From positions 248,001 through 312,000 of the forward strand of contig NVQB01000001.1 in assembly GCA_002319075.1 (NCBI GenBank): a DNA stretch of 64,000 nt, in the 5' to 3' direction. This DNA comes from Sphingobacteriaceae bacterium. Lineage in GTDB: Bacteria > Bacteroidota > Bacteroidia > B-17B0 > Aurantibacillaceae. Each line of letters starts with the position of its first letter. The stretch's first letter is position 1. This document shows, piece by piece, positions 10,394 through 19,275 of this stretch. Under the pieces are notes generated by a model, which saw only the letters and a list, made by a program, of their open reading frames with translations, was not told the origin of the DNA and did no database searches. Made by a program: the position numbers and the translations under genes.

Positions 10394-10423
10394 TACATTT
10401 GATTCAAAAAGCTTGCAAATGTA
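10394..10423. promoter_or_regulatory. Paired -7 boxes as an 8-bp inverted repeat
   Basis: TACATTTG at 10394-10401 (plus) and its exact reverse complement at 10416-10423 (a minus-strand TACATTTG) fit the Bacteroidota TAnnTTTG box in both directions. They lie between the divergent giant T9SS gene and the alkylation-repair operon. Clear TTG elements at the right spacing were not seen. Confidence 0.4.
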
Positions 10424-10550
10424 AGATTTATACGCGGTTTGTAGTTTGGGGGTTTCGGAAGAAAGGCTAAAATGCGGTGATTGTTATTAATTGGAGGTGA
10501 ACAAATAGTTAAGCTGACTAAAGTTTAGACCTTAAAATTGACTATTATCA

Positions 10551-10565
10551 GGTTTTTGAAAAACC
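10551..10565. promoter_or_regulatory. Perfect palindrome upstream of the ada-like operon
   Basis: GGTTTTTGAAAAACC is a 7-bp perfect inverted repeat around one base. It sits 80 bp before the first gene of the alkylation-repair operon, a plausible operator position. The binding factor is unknown; the operon encodes its own AraC-type protein. Confidence 0.35.
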
Positions 10566-10644
10566 AAAAGGATAAAGACCAGATGCATTATAGCAAGATT
10601 CGGGTAGTACAAAAGGGGGATGGTGCTTATTTTTGTGTCGTAAT

Positions 10645-11493
10645 ATGAACCAGAAAAACTATAATTATGAGCGCATTGCCCAAGCAATAGATTTTATACG
10701 CTCAAATTTTAAATCACAACCTTCTTTAGAACTCATTGCTGAAAAAGTAAACATGAGTCCTTTTCATTTCCAAAGGCTTTTTACAGAATGGGCGGGAGTG
10801 AGTCCTAAAAAATTTTTACAGTATATTAGTCTTCAGCATGCAAAAAGCCTCCTTCAGGAAAAAGAAATGAGTCTTTTTGATACTGCTCACGATACCGGAC
10901 TTTCAGGTTCGGGAAGATTACATGATCTTTTTCTTACGATTGAAGGAATGAGTCCCGGCGAATATAAAAACGGGGGCGAGAATTTAAATATCAATTACAG
11001 TTTTGCAGAAAGTCATTTCGGAAAAATAATTGTAGGGTCTACAGCCAAAGGCATTTGTCACATTGCATTTACCGAATCGAAAGAGGAAGGATTATCCGTT
11101 TTAAAACAACGTTTTCCAAATGCTTTTTATTCAGAAACTGTCGATCGCAACCAACAAAATGCTTTATTGCTTTTTACAGAAGATTGGAACAAACCCTCAA
11201 AAGTAAAACTTCATTTAAAGGGAACAGATTTTCAATTAAAAGTATGGGAATTATTATTAAAAATTCCCACCGGTAAACTATCAACTTACGGTGCCATTGC
11301 CAAACAACTCGACAAGCCTCTGGCATCACGCGCGGTTGGAACAGCTATCGGCGATAATCCGGTTGCTTTTTTAATTCCTTGTCACCGCGTAATACAAACA
11401 AGTGGTGGCCTTGGTGGCTATATGTGGGGCGAAACCCGTAAAACCGCTATGATTGGCTGGGAAGCCGCTTTTGTTGAAACAGATAAAGGCTAA
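10645..11493 (+). CDS. AraC-type HTH fused to O6-methylguanine-DNA methyltransferase (Ada-like)
   Basis: 282 residues from the ATG at 10645 (a TTG at 10633 is in frame but less likely). Residues 8-105 form an AraC-type double helix-turn-helix (IAEKVNMSPFHFQRLF). Residues 115-275 are a methyltransferase with the catalytic motif IPCHRV, acceptor Cys246. This is the C-terminal two thirds of E. coli Ada; the N-terminal phosphotriester-sensing zinc domain is absent and is encoded by the next gene. Known role: direct reversal of O6-alkylguanine damage, with probable control of the operon. Stop and next start overlap (TAATG), so translation is coupled. Confidence 0.93.
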   Translation: MNQKNYNYERIAQAIDFIRSNFKSQPSLELIAEKVNMSPFHFQRLFTEWAGVSPKKFLQYISLQHAKSLLQEKEMSLFDTAHDTGLSGSGRLHDLFLTIEGMSPGEYKNGGENLNINYSFAESHFGKIIVGSTAKGICHIAFTESKEEGLSVLKQRFPNAFYSETVDRNQQNALLLFTEDWNKPSKVKLHLKGTDFQLKVWELLLKIPTGKLSTYGAIAKQLDKPLASRAVGTAIGDNPVAFLIPCHRVIQTSGGLGGYMWGETRKTAMIGWEAAFVETDKG

Positions 11494-11744
11494 TGTGGTA
11501 TCATTCCGATATTAAAAACAAGGAACTTCACCAAAAAATCAGGAACAAACAAATTGTTTTTGGAGGAAATATAAACTTAAAAATCTTCGGCACTTTAAGT
11601 TGTAAATCAGGACAACGTATGCAGAAAAAAAACAGAATCTTTTTTTCGACGGCAAACGAAGCAGAACAACAACACTACAGGCCTTGTGGACATTGCATGA
11701 GGGAAGATTATAAAAAATGGAAAGAAAAAAATGGACTTATTTAA
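11493..11744 (+). CDS. Free-standing Ada metal-binding domain protein
   Basis: 83 residues matching the Ada zinc-binding domain: WYHSDIKN start, GGN strand, IFGTLSCKSG, FFSTANEAEQQHYRPCGHC. Cysteines at 37, 65 and 68 correspond to Ada Cys38, Cys69 and Cys72; the fourth ligand (Ada Cys42) is Gln41 here. In Ada, Cys38 accepts methyl groups from phosphotriesters and switches on transcription. Here the domain is a separate protein, placed between the AraC-methyltransferase and AlkB genes. It overlaps the previous gene by 1 nt and the next by 14 nt. Whether it acts as sensor for the neighbouring AraC protein is inference. Confidence 0.85.
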   Translation: MWYHSDIKNKELHQKIRNKQIVFGGNINLKIFGTLSCKSGQRMQKKNRIFFSTANEAEQQHYRPCGHCMREDYKKWKEKNGLI

Positions 11745-12345
11745 TACCGAAGAAATACATAACATTTTACCCTACGATGGCGACGCGGTTTATTATGGAA
11801 AGATCATGACTATAAAAGAGGCTAGCCGGTATAATGATCTGCTGCTAAACACCATTGAGTGGAAGAACGACGAAGCCGTAATTTTCGGAAAACACATTAT
11901 TACCGCAAGAAAAGTTGCCTGGTATGCCGGCGATACTTTTTCTTATACCTATTCAGGAACCACCAAACAAGCACTTTTATGGACTAAAGAACTTCTTGAA
12001 TTAAAAAAAATTGTAGAAGAGTTAACGGGAACTGCATTTAATTCCTGTCTTCTTAATTTATACAACACGGGTTCAGAAGGCATGGCCTATCATAGCGATG
12101 ATGAAAAATCACTTGGAAAAAACGCCAGCATTGCGTCATTAAGTTTAGGCGCGGAAAGGAAATTTTTATTCAAACATAAAACCAGCAAACAAACCATTCC
12201 CATTGTTTTGGAGAACGGCAGTCTGCTGGTTATGAAAGGCACAACTCAAACCCACTGGTTGCACCGCTTGCCAACAACCACGAAGGTAAGTAAGCCCCGC
12301 ATTAATCTAACTTTCAGAACTATGATTGACCAGGCTAATCTTTAG
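11731..12345 (+). CDS. alkB: AlkB-family 2OG/Fe(II) alkylated-DNA dioxygenase
   Basis: 204 residues. The iron facial triad is H121-x-D123 in MAYHSDDE and H178 in HWLHRLP. The 2-oxoglutarate motif is R190-x-N-x-T-F-R196. LNLYNTGSEGMAYHSDDE is the signature of the ALKBH2/3-like branch. The enzyme oxidatively removes methyl groups from bases such as 1-methyladenine and 3-methylcytosine. It is third in the ada-like operon, overlapping the zinc-domain gene, so the operon covers O6-methylguanine, phosphotriester sensing and N-methyl lesions. Its 3' end overlaps the convergent lipoprotein gene by 11 bp. Confidence 0.93.
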   Translation: MDLFNTEEIHNILPYDGDAVYYGKIMTIKEASRYNDLLLNTIEWKNDEAVIFGKHIITARKVAWYAGDTFSYTYSGTTKQALLWTKELLELKKIVEELTGTAFNSCLLNLYNTGSEGMAYHSDDEKSLGKNASIASLSLGAERKFLFKHKTSKQTIPIVLENGSLLVMKGTTQTHWLHRLPTTTKVSKPRINLTFRTMIDQANL

Positions 12346-12703
12346 GAGCACCCCGGTTCAACCAACACTTTATTTTTTCTCTTTCGGCCAAAGATAAACT
12401 TCCATTAGCCGGCATATCCTTTGTATAAAGCACGCGTTTTGAAAAGGTACCATTGTTTATGCGGATAATCAGCCCTTCGTAAGTTGTGTAGTTACCGTTG
12501 GACGAGCCCGCTCCGTGGCAATCAGAGCCTGCACAGTGCAGAGCGATCAGAGGCTGAATAGTCTGCCTGTAAGAGGAGTTTAAAGACGAACAATCTAAAT
12601 CCTTGTATTCATCTTTTTGCTTACATGCAATAGTTCCTAACATAAGGAGCCCTAAAACGATTGATGAGTATATTTTTCTATTCTCCAACCTGCACCGTAA
12701 CAT
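12335..12703 (-). CDS. Lipoprotein with C-x4-C-H heme-like motif
   Basis: 122 residues from the ATG at 12703. Signal peptide with lipobox G-T-I-A-C, then a mature domain with H-C-A-G-S-D-C-H-G (C-x4-C-H) and a later KDMPANGSLSLAEREKIKCW segment. Bacteroidota cytochrome-like proteins often show such 'C-x4-CH ... MP...L' architecture, where the downstream Met (DMP) may be the second heme ligand. The spacing is not the usual CxxCH, so heme attachment is a prediction. It is the last gene of the leftward SCO/copper operon and overlaps the preceding gene by 26 bp. Confidence 0.75.
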   Translation of the reverse strand: MLRCRLENRKIYSSIVLGLLMLGTIACKQKDEYKDLDCSSLNSSYRQTIQPLIALHCAGSDCHGAGSSNGNYTTYEGLIIRINNGTFSKRVLYTKDMPANGSLSLAEREKIKCWLNRGAPKD

Positions 12704-13073
12704 CTTTACTTCTTTTTCGTTCGCTCCATTTAATCTTTGTTGCAACGCCACCCTTTACATTAGTTTTAGCGAGGCTGTCATAAGCAACAGCATACAAATA
12801 ATAATTGCCGGGACGGAGATCTTCTACATGCACATGGTTGTCGTCTTCATCTCCTGTTAATTTTAAATCGTAATTACTTGTTGGATCTGTGGGTTGATTT
12901 GTGGCATCGAACTTTACATACAAGGTAGTGGTTCCAATAACGGGTGTTTCATGGTGGTAGATAAGTGCGTGAATTTCGGCGTTCCCGCCCGTCTCATTTT
13001 TTTTACAGAACGTTAGTGTCCATGTTATTGTGCATAAAAGAGAAACAAGGGTTATTTTTTTAGAGTTATTCAT
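12678..13073 (-). CDS. Hypothetical lipoprotein of the SCO operon
   Basis: 131 residues. Signal peptide with lipobox-like L-T-F-C at about 20-23 followed by KKNETGG. The mature part contains a beta-sandwich-like pattern (TTLYVKFDA, NHVHVEDLRPGNYYLYAVAYD), similar to small periplasmic carboxypeptidase-regulatory-like folds. No family was assigned. It lies between the outer-membrane protein gene (31 bp gap) and the cytochrome-like lipoprotein gene (overlap), so it is co-transcribed. Function is unknown. Confidence 0.7.
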   Translation of the reverse strand: MNNSKKITLVSLLCTITWTLTFCKKNETGGNAEIHALIYHHETPVIGTTTLYVKFDATNQPTDPTSNYDLKLTGDEDDNHVHVEDLRPGNYYLYAVAYDSLAKTNVKGGVATKIKWSERKRSKDVTVQVGE

Positions 13074-13103
13074 AAATATTATTTTATTTTTTAATTATTA
13101 AAT

Positions 13104-14153
13104 TTAAAAGGTGAGTGACCACGAAAGAAACAACGCATGTGTAGTTATCATTTGTACACCCTTCATCTTTTGATAAAAAGGAAGGCCGTATTCAGCACCG
13201 AAGCGATTTTTCTTCAGAAAGCCTTGCTTAAACTGCAATGAAGACCCGAGATAAACAAAAGCGCGTGTGCCTCCATAATTTGCAGGATTTGCTGACAAAT
13301 CCTCGTACATGTTAAGTGAACTGTCGCTGCCTTTTATTTTACCCGCTTTCGTTGCTTCCAGTCTCAACGAAGTGGCCGCAAAGGGAAGCCATTGCCAGGC
13401 TCCCCAGGCATTGATACTAAACTCATTTCCAAGTTTATAATGCAAATCGTTATAGGCTGTTCGAATAACTCCCGAAGCCTGTGCGCTGTAACTTATTTTA
13501 TTTTTCACAGCAAGATAAGTCATGCCAGGTAAAAGATCTATGGTGCCTGAACCTAACTGCATGTTATACGGAAGCCGCCTACCAGGAAACATGGCACTTC
13601 CAGCCTCCCCTTTCGCATGGAGGCTGCCGCTTGGCAAATTTAAACCCGCAGAGAGGTTCAGTTGTGAAGATGTTTTTTTGACCAGAGCATACAAGGCATA
13701 AAGCCTGGTATCCCCTATCCCACTGCTACTCATAGCATGGTGATGCATATTTTTTGCTACCGGCATTGTCATTTCCATGTAGTTACTGTTATACTGAAAC
13801 ATCACCATGGTGGTAAGTTTATTGGAGATACCATACATGGCCATTAGCATGTGCATATTCATTTGCATCCTGTCTGGAAAAGCCTGGTAAGTTTCAAGCA
13901 CTTCGCCCTTGTTCACTTCCTGATTTCCTTTGTGAATTCCTGCCATTCCCATTGCCATATAACGGTAAGAAATCATCCATTCTTTTTTGTTGTGAACATG
14001 ACTGATCATCACGCCGGCAGGGGTAAGATCGTTGGAACAGCAACATTCTTCTGCTGTGCACTCGCTGTGGGATCCGGAAATCTGAGCGCTTACAATTCCT
14101 GCTAATAAAACAAGAACCATTAAACTACATGTCTTTAAAAATTTTAAGTCCAT
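13104..14153 (-). CDS. Met/His-rich outer-membrane protein (transporter-like, PF13557-type)
   Basis: 349 residues from the ATG at 14153 (longer in-frame start at 14213 is unlikely because it would precede the signal peptide). Signal peptide ends near SAQIS. The mature N-terminus has a cysteine cluster, CTAEECCCSND, and the next 120 residues are unusually rich in Met and His (YRYMAMGMAG, RMQMNMHMLMAMYG, KNMHHHAM). The rest is an alternating beta-barrel pattern ending in Phe. Met/His richness and an SCO gene in the same operon suggest copper handling; the transport role is inference. Confidence 0.8.
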   Translation of the reverse strand: MDLKFLKTCSLMVLVLLAGIVSAQISGSHSECTAEECCCSNDLTPAGVMISHVHNKKEWMISYRYMAMGMAGIHKGNQEVNKGEVLETYQAFPDRMQMNMHMLMAMYGISNKLTTMVMFQYNSNYMEMTMPVAKNMHHHAMSSSGIGDTRLYALYALVKKTSSQLNLSAGLNLPSGSLHAKGEAGSAMFPGRRLPYNMQLGSGTIDLLPGMTYLAVKNKISYSAQASGVIRTAYNDLHYKLGNEFSINAWGAWQWLPFAATSLRLEATKAGKIKGSDSSLNMYEDLSANPANYGGTRAFVYLGSSLQFKQGFLKKNRFGAEYGLPFYQKMKGVQMITTHALFLSWSLTF

Positions 14154-14232
14154 AGTGTAAGTATTTAATAAATAAGGCATGCCAGCGACTCTTGCAGAGC
14201 CAGGCACAGACAATTAAATAGAAAAGGGGAAC

Positions 14233-14616
14233 TTAAACCAGGCGCGGAGGACGAAAAAGAGAAGACTTATAAGCACAGGAATAGGCACTCGTCTGAGTGC
14301 AGGGAATGAGTTTTACACCTGCATCTTCCCTATTCAAGGTAAAGACAGTTTGCTGGCAAATTAAATTAATCTCTTTCTGTTTGAGATCCGGAAACTTTTG
14401 CTGTTCCTTTTCTTTAGCTTTGAGTTGTTTGTCGAGATAACAACTTCCTTTACAAAGCTGTACCGCGTCGAAACGGTTAACACAGATGTTCTGGCTGATG
14501 TAGCTTCGGTTTAAGTAAAAAGAAGTAATTATAAAAAACGTGGAAACACTTTGAAAGCAGATGACAAGTACAAAAAATATGGAAATGATGCGTTGCAAAT
14601 CTTTGCAAATATACAC
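14233..14616 (-). CDS. Small cysteine-rich secreted or membrane-anchored protein
   Basis: 127 residues. One N-terminal hydrophobic segment (about 8-32), then N-I-C-V-N-R-F, C-K-G-S-C-Y-L-D-K-Q-L, L-I-C-Q-Q and I-P-C-T-Q motifs. Proteins of this layout occur in Bacteroidota beside SCO, copper or TonB genes, but I know no function. It is 12 bp after the SCO gene and about 80 bp before the outer-membrane protein gene, so one transcript is likely. The CxxxC (CKGSC) spacing equals that of SCO and could bind copper. Confidence 0.7.
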   Translation of the reverse strand: MYICKDLQRIISIFFVLVICFQSVSTFFIITSFYLNRSYISQNICVNRFDAVQLCKGSCYLDKQLKAKEKEQQKFPDLKQKEINLICQQTVFTLNREDAGVKLIPCTQTSAYSCAYKSSLFRPPRLV

Positions 14617-14628
14617 TCAAAGTTTTTA

Positions 14629-15231
14629 CTAAAATTGCTCTTTGAGTAATAATTTTATATCCTTAATTAATCTTTCAGTCTCCAGCTCGTTGGTGCCATC
14701 ATAAACACCACGAATATGTTTGTTTTTGTCAACCAGTAATAATCCGCCTCCATGAATAAAATTGCTTTTGTCTGAACTATCCGGGTAAGCAGATGTGAAG
14801 TAATTTTTTTGTGCCAGGTTGTAAATACTATCCTTGTTTCCAGTTACAAAATGCCACTTTTGCGAAGAGACGCCCAGCTCTCCGGCAAAACGTTTTAATC
14901 GGGCAACGGAGTCCTGCTGGGGATCTATGGTATGAGAGATGAATAAAACCCGATCATCTTTCTCAAATACTTTGTACGCTTTAAGCATTTCGTTATTCAT
15001 TTTAGGACAGATGGTACCGCAGGATAAAAAAATAAAATCAGCAATGTAAATTTTGTCCTCAAAGGTTTTATCTGTCACGGATTTATTTTCCTGGTTAATG
15101 AATGCAAATGGAGGAATGGTGGGAGCCGGATCTTCCTTATCTCCATTCGGGTTACCTAACACAGGAAGTTCCCTTGTATTACACGACTGGAGCAGGCAGG
15201 CCAAAGCTAAGAAATAAAATCTATAATTCAC
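14629..15231 (-). CDS. SCO1/SenC-family copper chaperone lipoprotein
   Basis: 200 residues with lipobox Cys17 (LLQSC). Thioredoxin-like domain with the SCO CxxxC motif C71-G-T-I-C75-P-K-M and the conserved copper-ligand His160 in FIHGGG. SCO proteins deliver copper to cytochrome oxidase subunit II or act as periplasmic thiol reductases. It is first in a leftward operon with a Cys-rich protein, a Met/His-rich outer-membrane protein and two lipoproteins. No oxidase gene is in the window. Confidence 0.92.
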   Translation of the reverse strand: MNYRFYFLALACLLQSCNTRELPVLGNPNGDKEDPAPTIPPFAFINQENKSVTDKTFEDKIYIADFIFLSCGTICPKMNNEMLKAYKVFEKDDRVLFISHTIDPQQDSVARLKRFAGELGVSSQKWHFVTGNKDSIYNLAQKNYFTSAYPDSSDKSNFIHGGGLLLVDKNKHIRGVYDGTNELETERLIKDIKLLLKEQF

Positions 15232-15394
15232 TTTTACAAAAGTAAAGAATGCTTTTACATTTTACATTATTTTGACGGGATATTCCTGATGATTGGAACG
15301 GGTTGCGGAGTTCACTTTTATAACTTTTTTAGTTTTATTAACCTAAGTAGGTAATTCTTGTTACTGGTGATGCTTAATTTAGAAGGATAAGGCT

Positions 15395-17896
15395 ATGTCA
15401 AATTTTAGACAAAAATTCGCGCTCCTCTCAGTACAAAGCAAGGTTGTTGCAGCATTTATCTGCGGCTGCGCGGTTATCGTTTTTGCATGGACGTTGTCGC
15501 AGGTAGTATTTAAAAAAACTTTTTCAGCAGTTGAAATCCTATCCCAACCAAATCCCAAGCTCAGGCTCATCAATACCCTTTTTCAGAAAATTCAACGACT
15601 CGATTATTTGCAAAAAACGCAGGAACTAAATCTTGCCGCCAAACCCTATAATAAAATAAACAAGCAGTCAAAAATAATCAGTGAACTGCTGGATAGCCTT
15701 CAACTCTTTTGTGTTGACGACACTATTCAAACTGCAACCATTAAACACATGCAAACCCTTTTGTATGAACGCGATGCTTTGTATCTGAATTATCTGAAAT
15801 TTCAATATGGTATACTCAAGAATAATCCTCTTTCAAAAAACATCAGTGAACTATCGGAGTATATTTCAAAAAACATACAAAAGAATGATAGTGCACTTAT
15901 AAAAACGACAAAAAAAAACACGACAACAACGACACTGCTGAACCTAGAAAAAGCGAAACCCGAAAAAAAAGAGCCTTTTTTTAAACGCGTTTTTGGCAAG
16001 AAAAAAACAAAAGAAGATCAGAATGAGTTCCCACAAAAACTGATAACGGAAGAGATTGAGCAAACTATAGATACCGTTGCGATTACGCAGCGCGACAGCT
16101 TTATGAAAGACATTGAGCGGTCGATAACTTCGTTGGAGAAAAACCGGTATAACAGGCGCCATAAATTACAAGACCAGGAGCTAAGGCTTATTACGGCCAG
16201 CACCAGTTTTATTGATGAACTGGAGAAATTACTCCGACAAGTGGAACATGAAGAAATCAATGAACTTCAACAAACCACCGATTCATTAAGTAGTGTTTTT
16301 GACGATGCCTTTACCTGGATTGAAACCATACTCTGTGCTTTCCTTGTGATCATTCTTATTCTAATCTTCCTGATCTTTTCAGACATCTCTCACAGTAACC
16401 GCATACAACTACAATTAATTGAGGCTAAAGAAAAAGCTGAACACCTTGAGCAGGTAAAACACCGCTTTCTTGCTAATATGAGTCATGAGCTAAGAACCCC
16501 TTTGCAATCTATTCTTGGCTATTCAGAACAGCTAAAAGATCTTAACAGTCCTCCGAAGCAGTCTCTTGAAGCCATTCACCAGTCTTCAGAACATTTGCTG
16601 CAGATTGTTAACGAAGTTTTGGATTATAGCCGCATTGTGTCAGGAAAATTTACCTTAAGCAAGAAGGATTTTAATTTGGAAGAAACTATAGCTGAAGTAG
16701 CCAGCATTATGGAAGACCAGGCTGAAAAAAAAGAGATAGGATTTCGATTAAAAAGTGACATTCCCGAAACCATTTTTTATTATGGCGATCCATTTCGGTT
16801 AAAACAAATCCTTTTTAATTTACTAGGCAATGCTATAAAATTTACCACTACTGGAGAAGTTAGTTTTACCATAAAAGGCGAAGAACTTTCTTCTGAAAAA
16901 ACGGAGTTCACCTTTGAGATCCGCGACACAGGAATAGGCATGACTTCCGAAGAATTAAAAAAGATTTTTACTTCGTTTGAACAGGCCGGGGCAGACATTC
17001 AAAATCGCTATGGTGGCACCGGATTAGGCCTGAGTATTGCCAAACAGCTTACTGAAATGCAAGGTGGAACGCTTGAAGTGCAGAGCCAGAAAGACAAAGG
17101 CACTTGTTTCACATTAAAACTTATCTATTCAGCTGCACACCATATACATCCATCTGAAACTGAATACAAACCCGCTCCTGTCATCGGATACAAAAAAATT
17201 CTTATAGTCGATGATGATTTACCTATACTTCAACTTTGTTCGCTTATTCTAACAAAATATGATATTCCCCATGTGAGTTATTCTTCGTCTGAAAAAGTAG
17301 TGCATGATTTGTGGGACGAACACATTGAGCTTGTGCTATTGGATATTCGTATGCCTGTAATTGGTGGCATTGAACTTTTTAAAATTTTGAAAGCGAAAGT
17401 GCTATCTACTGTTAGGTTTGTGGCGCTAACAGCCCAGGCATTACCAGAAGAAAAAGAGTTTATCAAACAACAAGGATTTGATGCCGTTCTTTTAAAACCA
17501 TTTCGCGAAAAAGAGTTTTTAGATGTACTGACGGAAACTATAGAGCCGGCGTTGTTGCCCCTCCCGGAGAAGGACCAGTTTGACCTTTCCTCGCTAAAAA
17601 TAATGTCTGCAAATGATGAGACTCTTTTTAGAACAACACTTAGTCTTTTTCGTGAAGAGATTATTAGAGATCTCCACTTGCTTCGGGATGCAGCAAGCAC
17701 GAAGGACTTTACAAAACTTTCACATGCCGTGCATAAACTCGCGGCTAAAGTAGGACAGTTAGGAATGAATGAGCTATCAGGTACTTTCAGAAAAATGGAA
17801 CAGGCTGCAGGAAAAAAAGAGAAGAACGTTTTTGAAAATGCAGAGTATGCTTATAAAAAGACGGAAGCGCTGATTAGAACCTTAAGCCTGCAATGA
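15395..17896 (+). CDS. Hybrid sensor histidine kinase with receiver and Hpt domains
   Basis: 833 residues. TM1 at about 17-36, a 250-residue periplasmic or coiled region very rich in Lys and Thr, TM2 at about 308-330. Dimerisation domain with phospho-His364 (MSHELRTPLQSI), HATPase domain with N, G1 (DTGIGM) and G2 (GGTGLGLSIA) boxes to about 570. Receiver domain at about 600-720 with D650 (LDIRMP). C-terminal Hpt domain with candidate His780 (VHKLAAKVGQLG). All four phosphorelay steps except the final regulator are in one protein. It converges with a sigma-54 activator gene 8 bp away. Confidence 0.95.
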   Translation: MSNFRQKFALLSVQSKVVAAFICGCAVIVFAWTLSQVVFKKTFSAVEILSQPNPKLRLINTLFQKIQRLDYLQKTQELNLAAKPYNKINKQSKIISELLDSLQLFCVDDTIQTATIKHMQTLLYERDALYLNYLKFQYGILKNNPLSKNISELSEYISKNIQKNDSALIKTTKKNTTTTTLLNLEKAKPEKKEPFFKRVFGKKKTKEDQNEFPQKLITEEIEQTIDTVAITQRDSFMKDIERSITSLEKNRYNRRHKLQDQELRLITASTSFIDELEKLLRQVEHEEINELQQTTDSLSSVFDDAFTWIETILCAFLVIILILIFLIFSDISHSNRIQLQLIEAKEKAEHLEQVKHRFLANMSHELRTPLQSILGYSEQLKDLNSPPKQSLEAIHQSSEHLLQIVNEVLDYSRIVSGKFTLSKKDFNLEETIAEVASIMEDQAEKKEIGFRLKSDIPETIFYYGDPFRLKQILFNLLGNAIKFTTTGEVSFTIKGEELSSEKTEFTFEIRDTGIGMTSEELKKIFTSFEQAGADIQNRYGGTGLGLSIAKQLTEMQGGTLEVQSQKDKGTCFTLKLIYSAAHHIHPSETEYKPAPVIGYKKILIVDDDLPILQLCSLILTKYDIPHVSYSSSEKVVHDLWDEHIELVLLDIRMPVIGGIELFKILKAKVLSTVRFVALTAQALPEEKEFIKQQGFDAVLLKPFREKEFLDVLTETIEPALLPLPEKDQFDLSSLKIMSANDETLFRTTLSLFREEIIRDLHLLRDAASTKDFTKLSHAVHKLAAKVGQLGMNELSGTFRKMEQAAGKKEKNVFENAEYAYKKTEALIRTLSLQ

Positions 17897-17904
17897 CCAA
17901 ATAA

Positions 17905-19230
17905 TTACCCTTCTATGCCGTAGCGCATAATTTTCAGGTATAACGTTTTCCGGTCAATATTCAGCAAAGCTGCAGCCTTCGTTTTATTGAACTTTACTTC
18001 TTTCAGGGTTCTAACAATAAGTTCCTTTTCGTTTACTTCCTTCATCAATTTAAGATCTGAATCGGAAGAACGGACCGGGTTTTCAGGCGTATTGTGCATC
18101 TCTGCTGGAATATCCTCCTGCCGGATAAGGGCTCCAGATGATAATAAAACCGAACGTTTCACAATGTTTTTGAGTTCTCTTAAATTACCCGGCCAGTTAT
18201 ACTTTTTAAAAAGGGTGAGAACATCTAAAGAAACACCAGTGACTTTTTTTGACAAATCAGAATTAGCTTCTTCTATAAAATGGCTAATGAATAAATGCAG
18301 GTCTTCTGTCCTTTCCCGCAAGGGCGGAACATAAATCTGAAATTCATTTAAACGGTGAAAAAGGTCTTCTCTGAATGATCCGTTTTTTACACTTGATCTT
18401 AAATCATCGTTGGTAGCAGTAATGATACGGACATTAACCTTTATGATTTTGTTACTCCCAACAGGCTGTATCACGCGCTCCTGAACAGCCCTCAGAAGTT
18501 TAACCTGCACGGCATAACTTAAATTCCCGACTTCGTCTAAAAAAAGAGTTCCCCCATCAGCAGATTCAAATGCACCTTTCTTATCGAAATTGGCGCCTGT
18601 AAAAGATCCCCTTACATGTCCGAATAATTCGCTGGAAGCTAATTCATCTGACAAAGCTCCACAATCAAGGGCAATAAATGGTCCCGACGAAAAATTACTT
18701 TGTTGATGAATGCTTCTGGCTACATTCTCTTTACCTGTACCGCTTTCACCTTGTATAATAACAGACATTTTTGTAGGTGCTATGAGCTCAATATGACGGT
18801 AAAGCTCCTGTGAGATCATACTTTCTCCTTTAACAGAAGTATTTTTTACAGGCAGCTCCTCACTTACTTTTTCTTTTTGAAAAATAGTCTTTAAAATCAT
18901 CGCTAGCTCTTCGGGATTTACCGGTTTGGTAATATAGTCGCTAACACCCAGACGCATGGCTTTTACAGCAGTACGTACATCATGAAAACCGGTCATAATT
19001 ACAACCGGCCAGCTAATAGCGTGTTGATGCAGAAAAGTGAGAACATCAAAAGCATCACCATCCGGCAAATGATAATCGAGTAAAATTAAATCATAAGACT
19101 TTTCTTTTATCTCTTCCCGCGATTCTTTGAGAGTGCGTTTGTAATTTACCGTGTGCCCATTTTTTTCAAGAAAATTCTTAATCAGGTTAACAAAAGCAAT
19201 ATCATCTTCAATGAGTAAAATGTTTGGCAT
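17905..19230 (-). CDS. NtrC-family sigma-54-dependent response regulator
   Basis: 441 residues. Receiver domain with D52 (LDYHLP), AAA+ domain with Walker A GESGTGKE (161-168), sigma-54 contact loop GSFTGA (208-213; GAFTGA is usual), Walker B GGTLFLDE (226-233), and a Fis-type HTH at the C-terminus (NKTKAAALLNIDRKTLYLKI). It activates RNA polymerase with sigma-54 when phosphorylated. It lies tail to tail with the hybrid kinase, so they may form a functional pair although on opposite strands. Confidence 0.95.
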   Translation of the reverse strand: MPNILLIEDDIAFVNLIKNFLEKNGHTVNYKRTLKESREEIKEKSYDLILLDYHLPDGDAFDVLTFLHQHAISWPVVIMTGFHDVRTAVKAMRLGVSDYITKPVNPEELAMILKTIFQKEKVSEELPVKNTSVKGESMISQELYRHIELIAPTKMSVIIQGESGTGKENVARSIHQQSNFSSGPFIALDCGALSDELASSELFGHVRGSFTGANFDKKGAFESADGGTLFLDEVGNLSYAVQVKLLRAVQERVIQPVGSNKIIKVNVRIITATNDDLRSSVKNGSFREDLFHRLNEFQIYVPPLRERTEDLHLFISHFIEEANSDLSKKVTGVSLDVLTLFKKYNWPGNLRELKNIVKRSVLLSSGALIRQEDIPAEMHNTPENPVRSSDSDLKLMKEVNEKELIVRTLKEVKFNKTKAAALLNIDRKTLYLKIMRYGIEG

Positions 19231-19275
19231 AATCCAGATACAGTATTTCGAAAAACTTAAAGTTATAATAAATAA

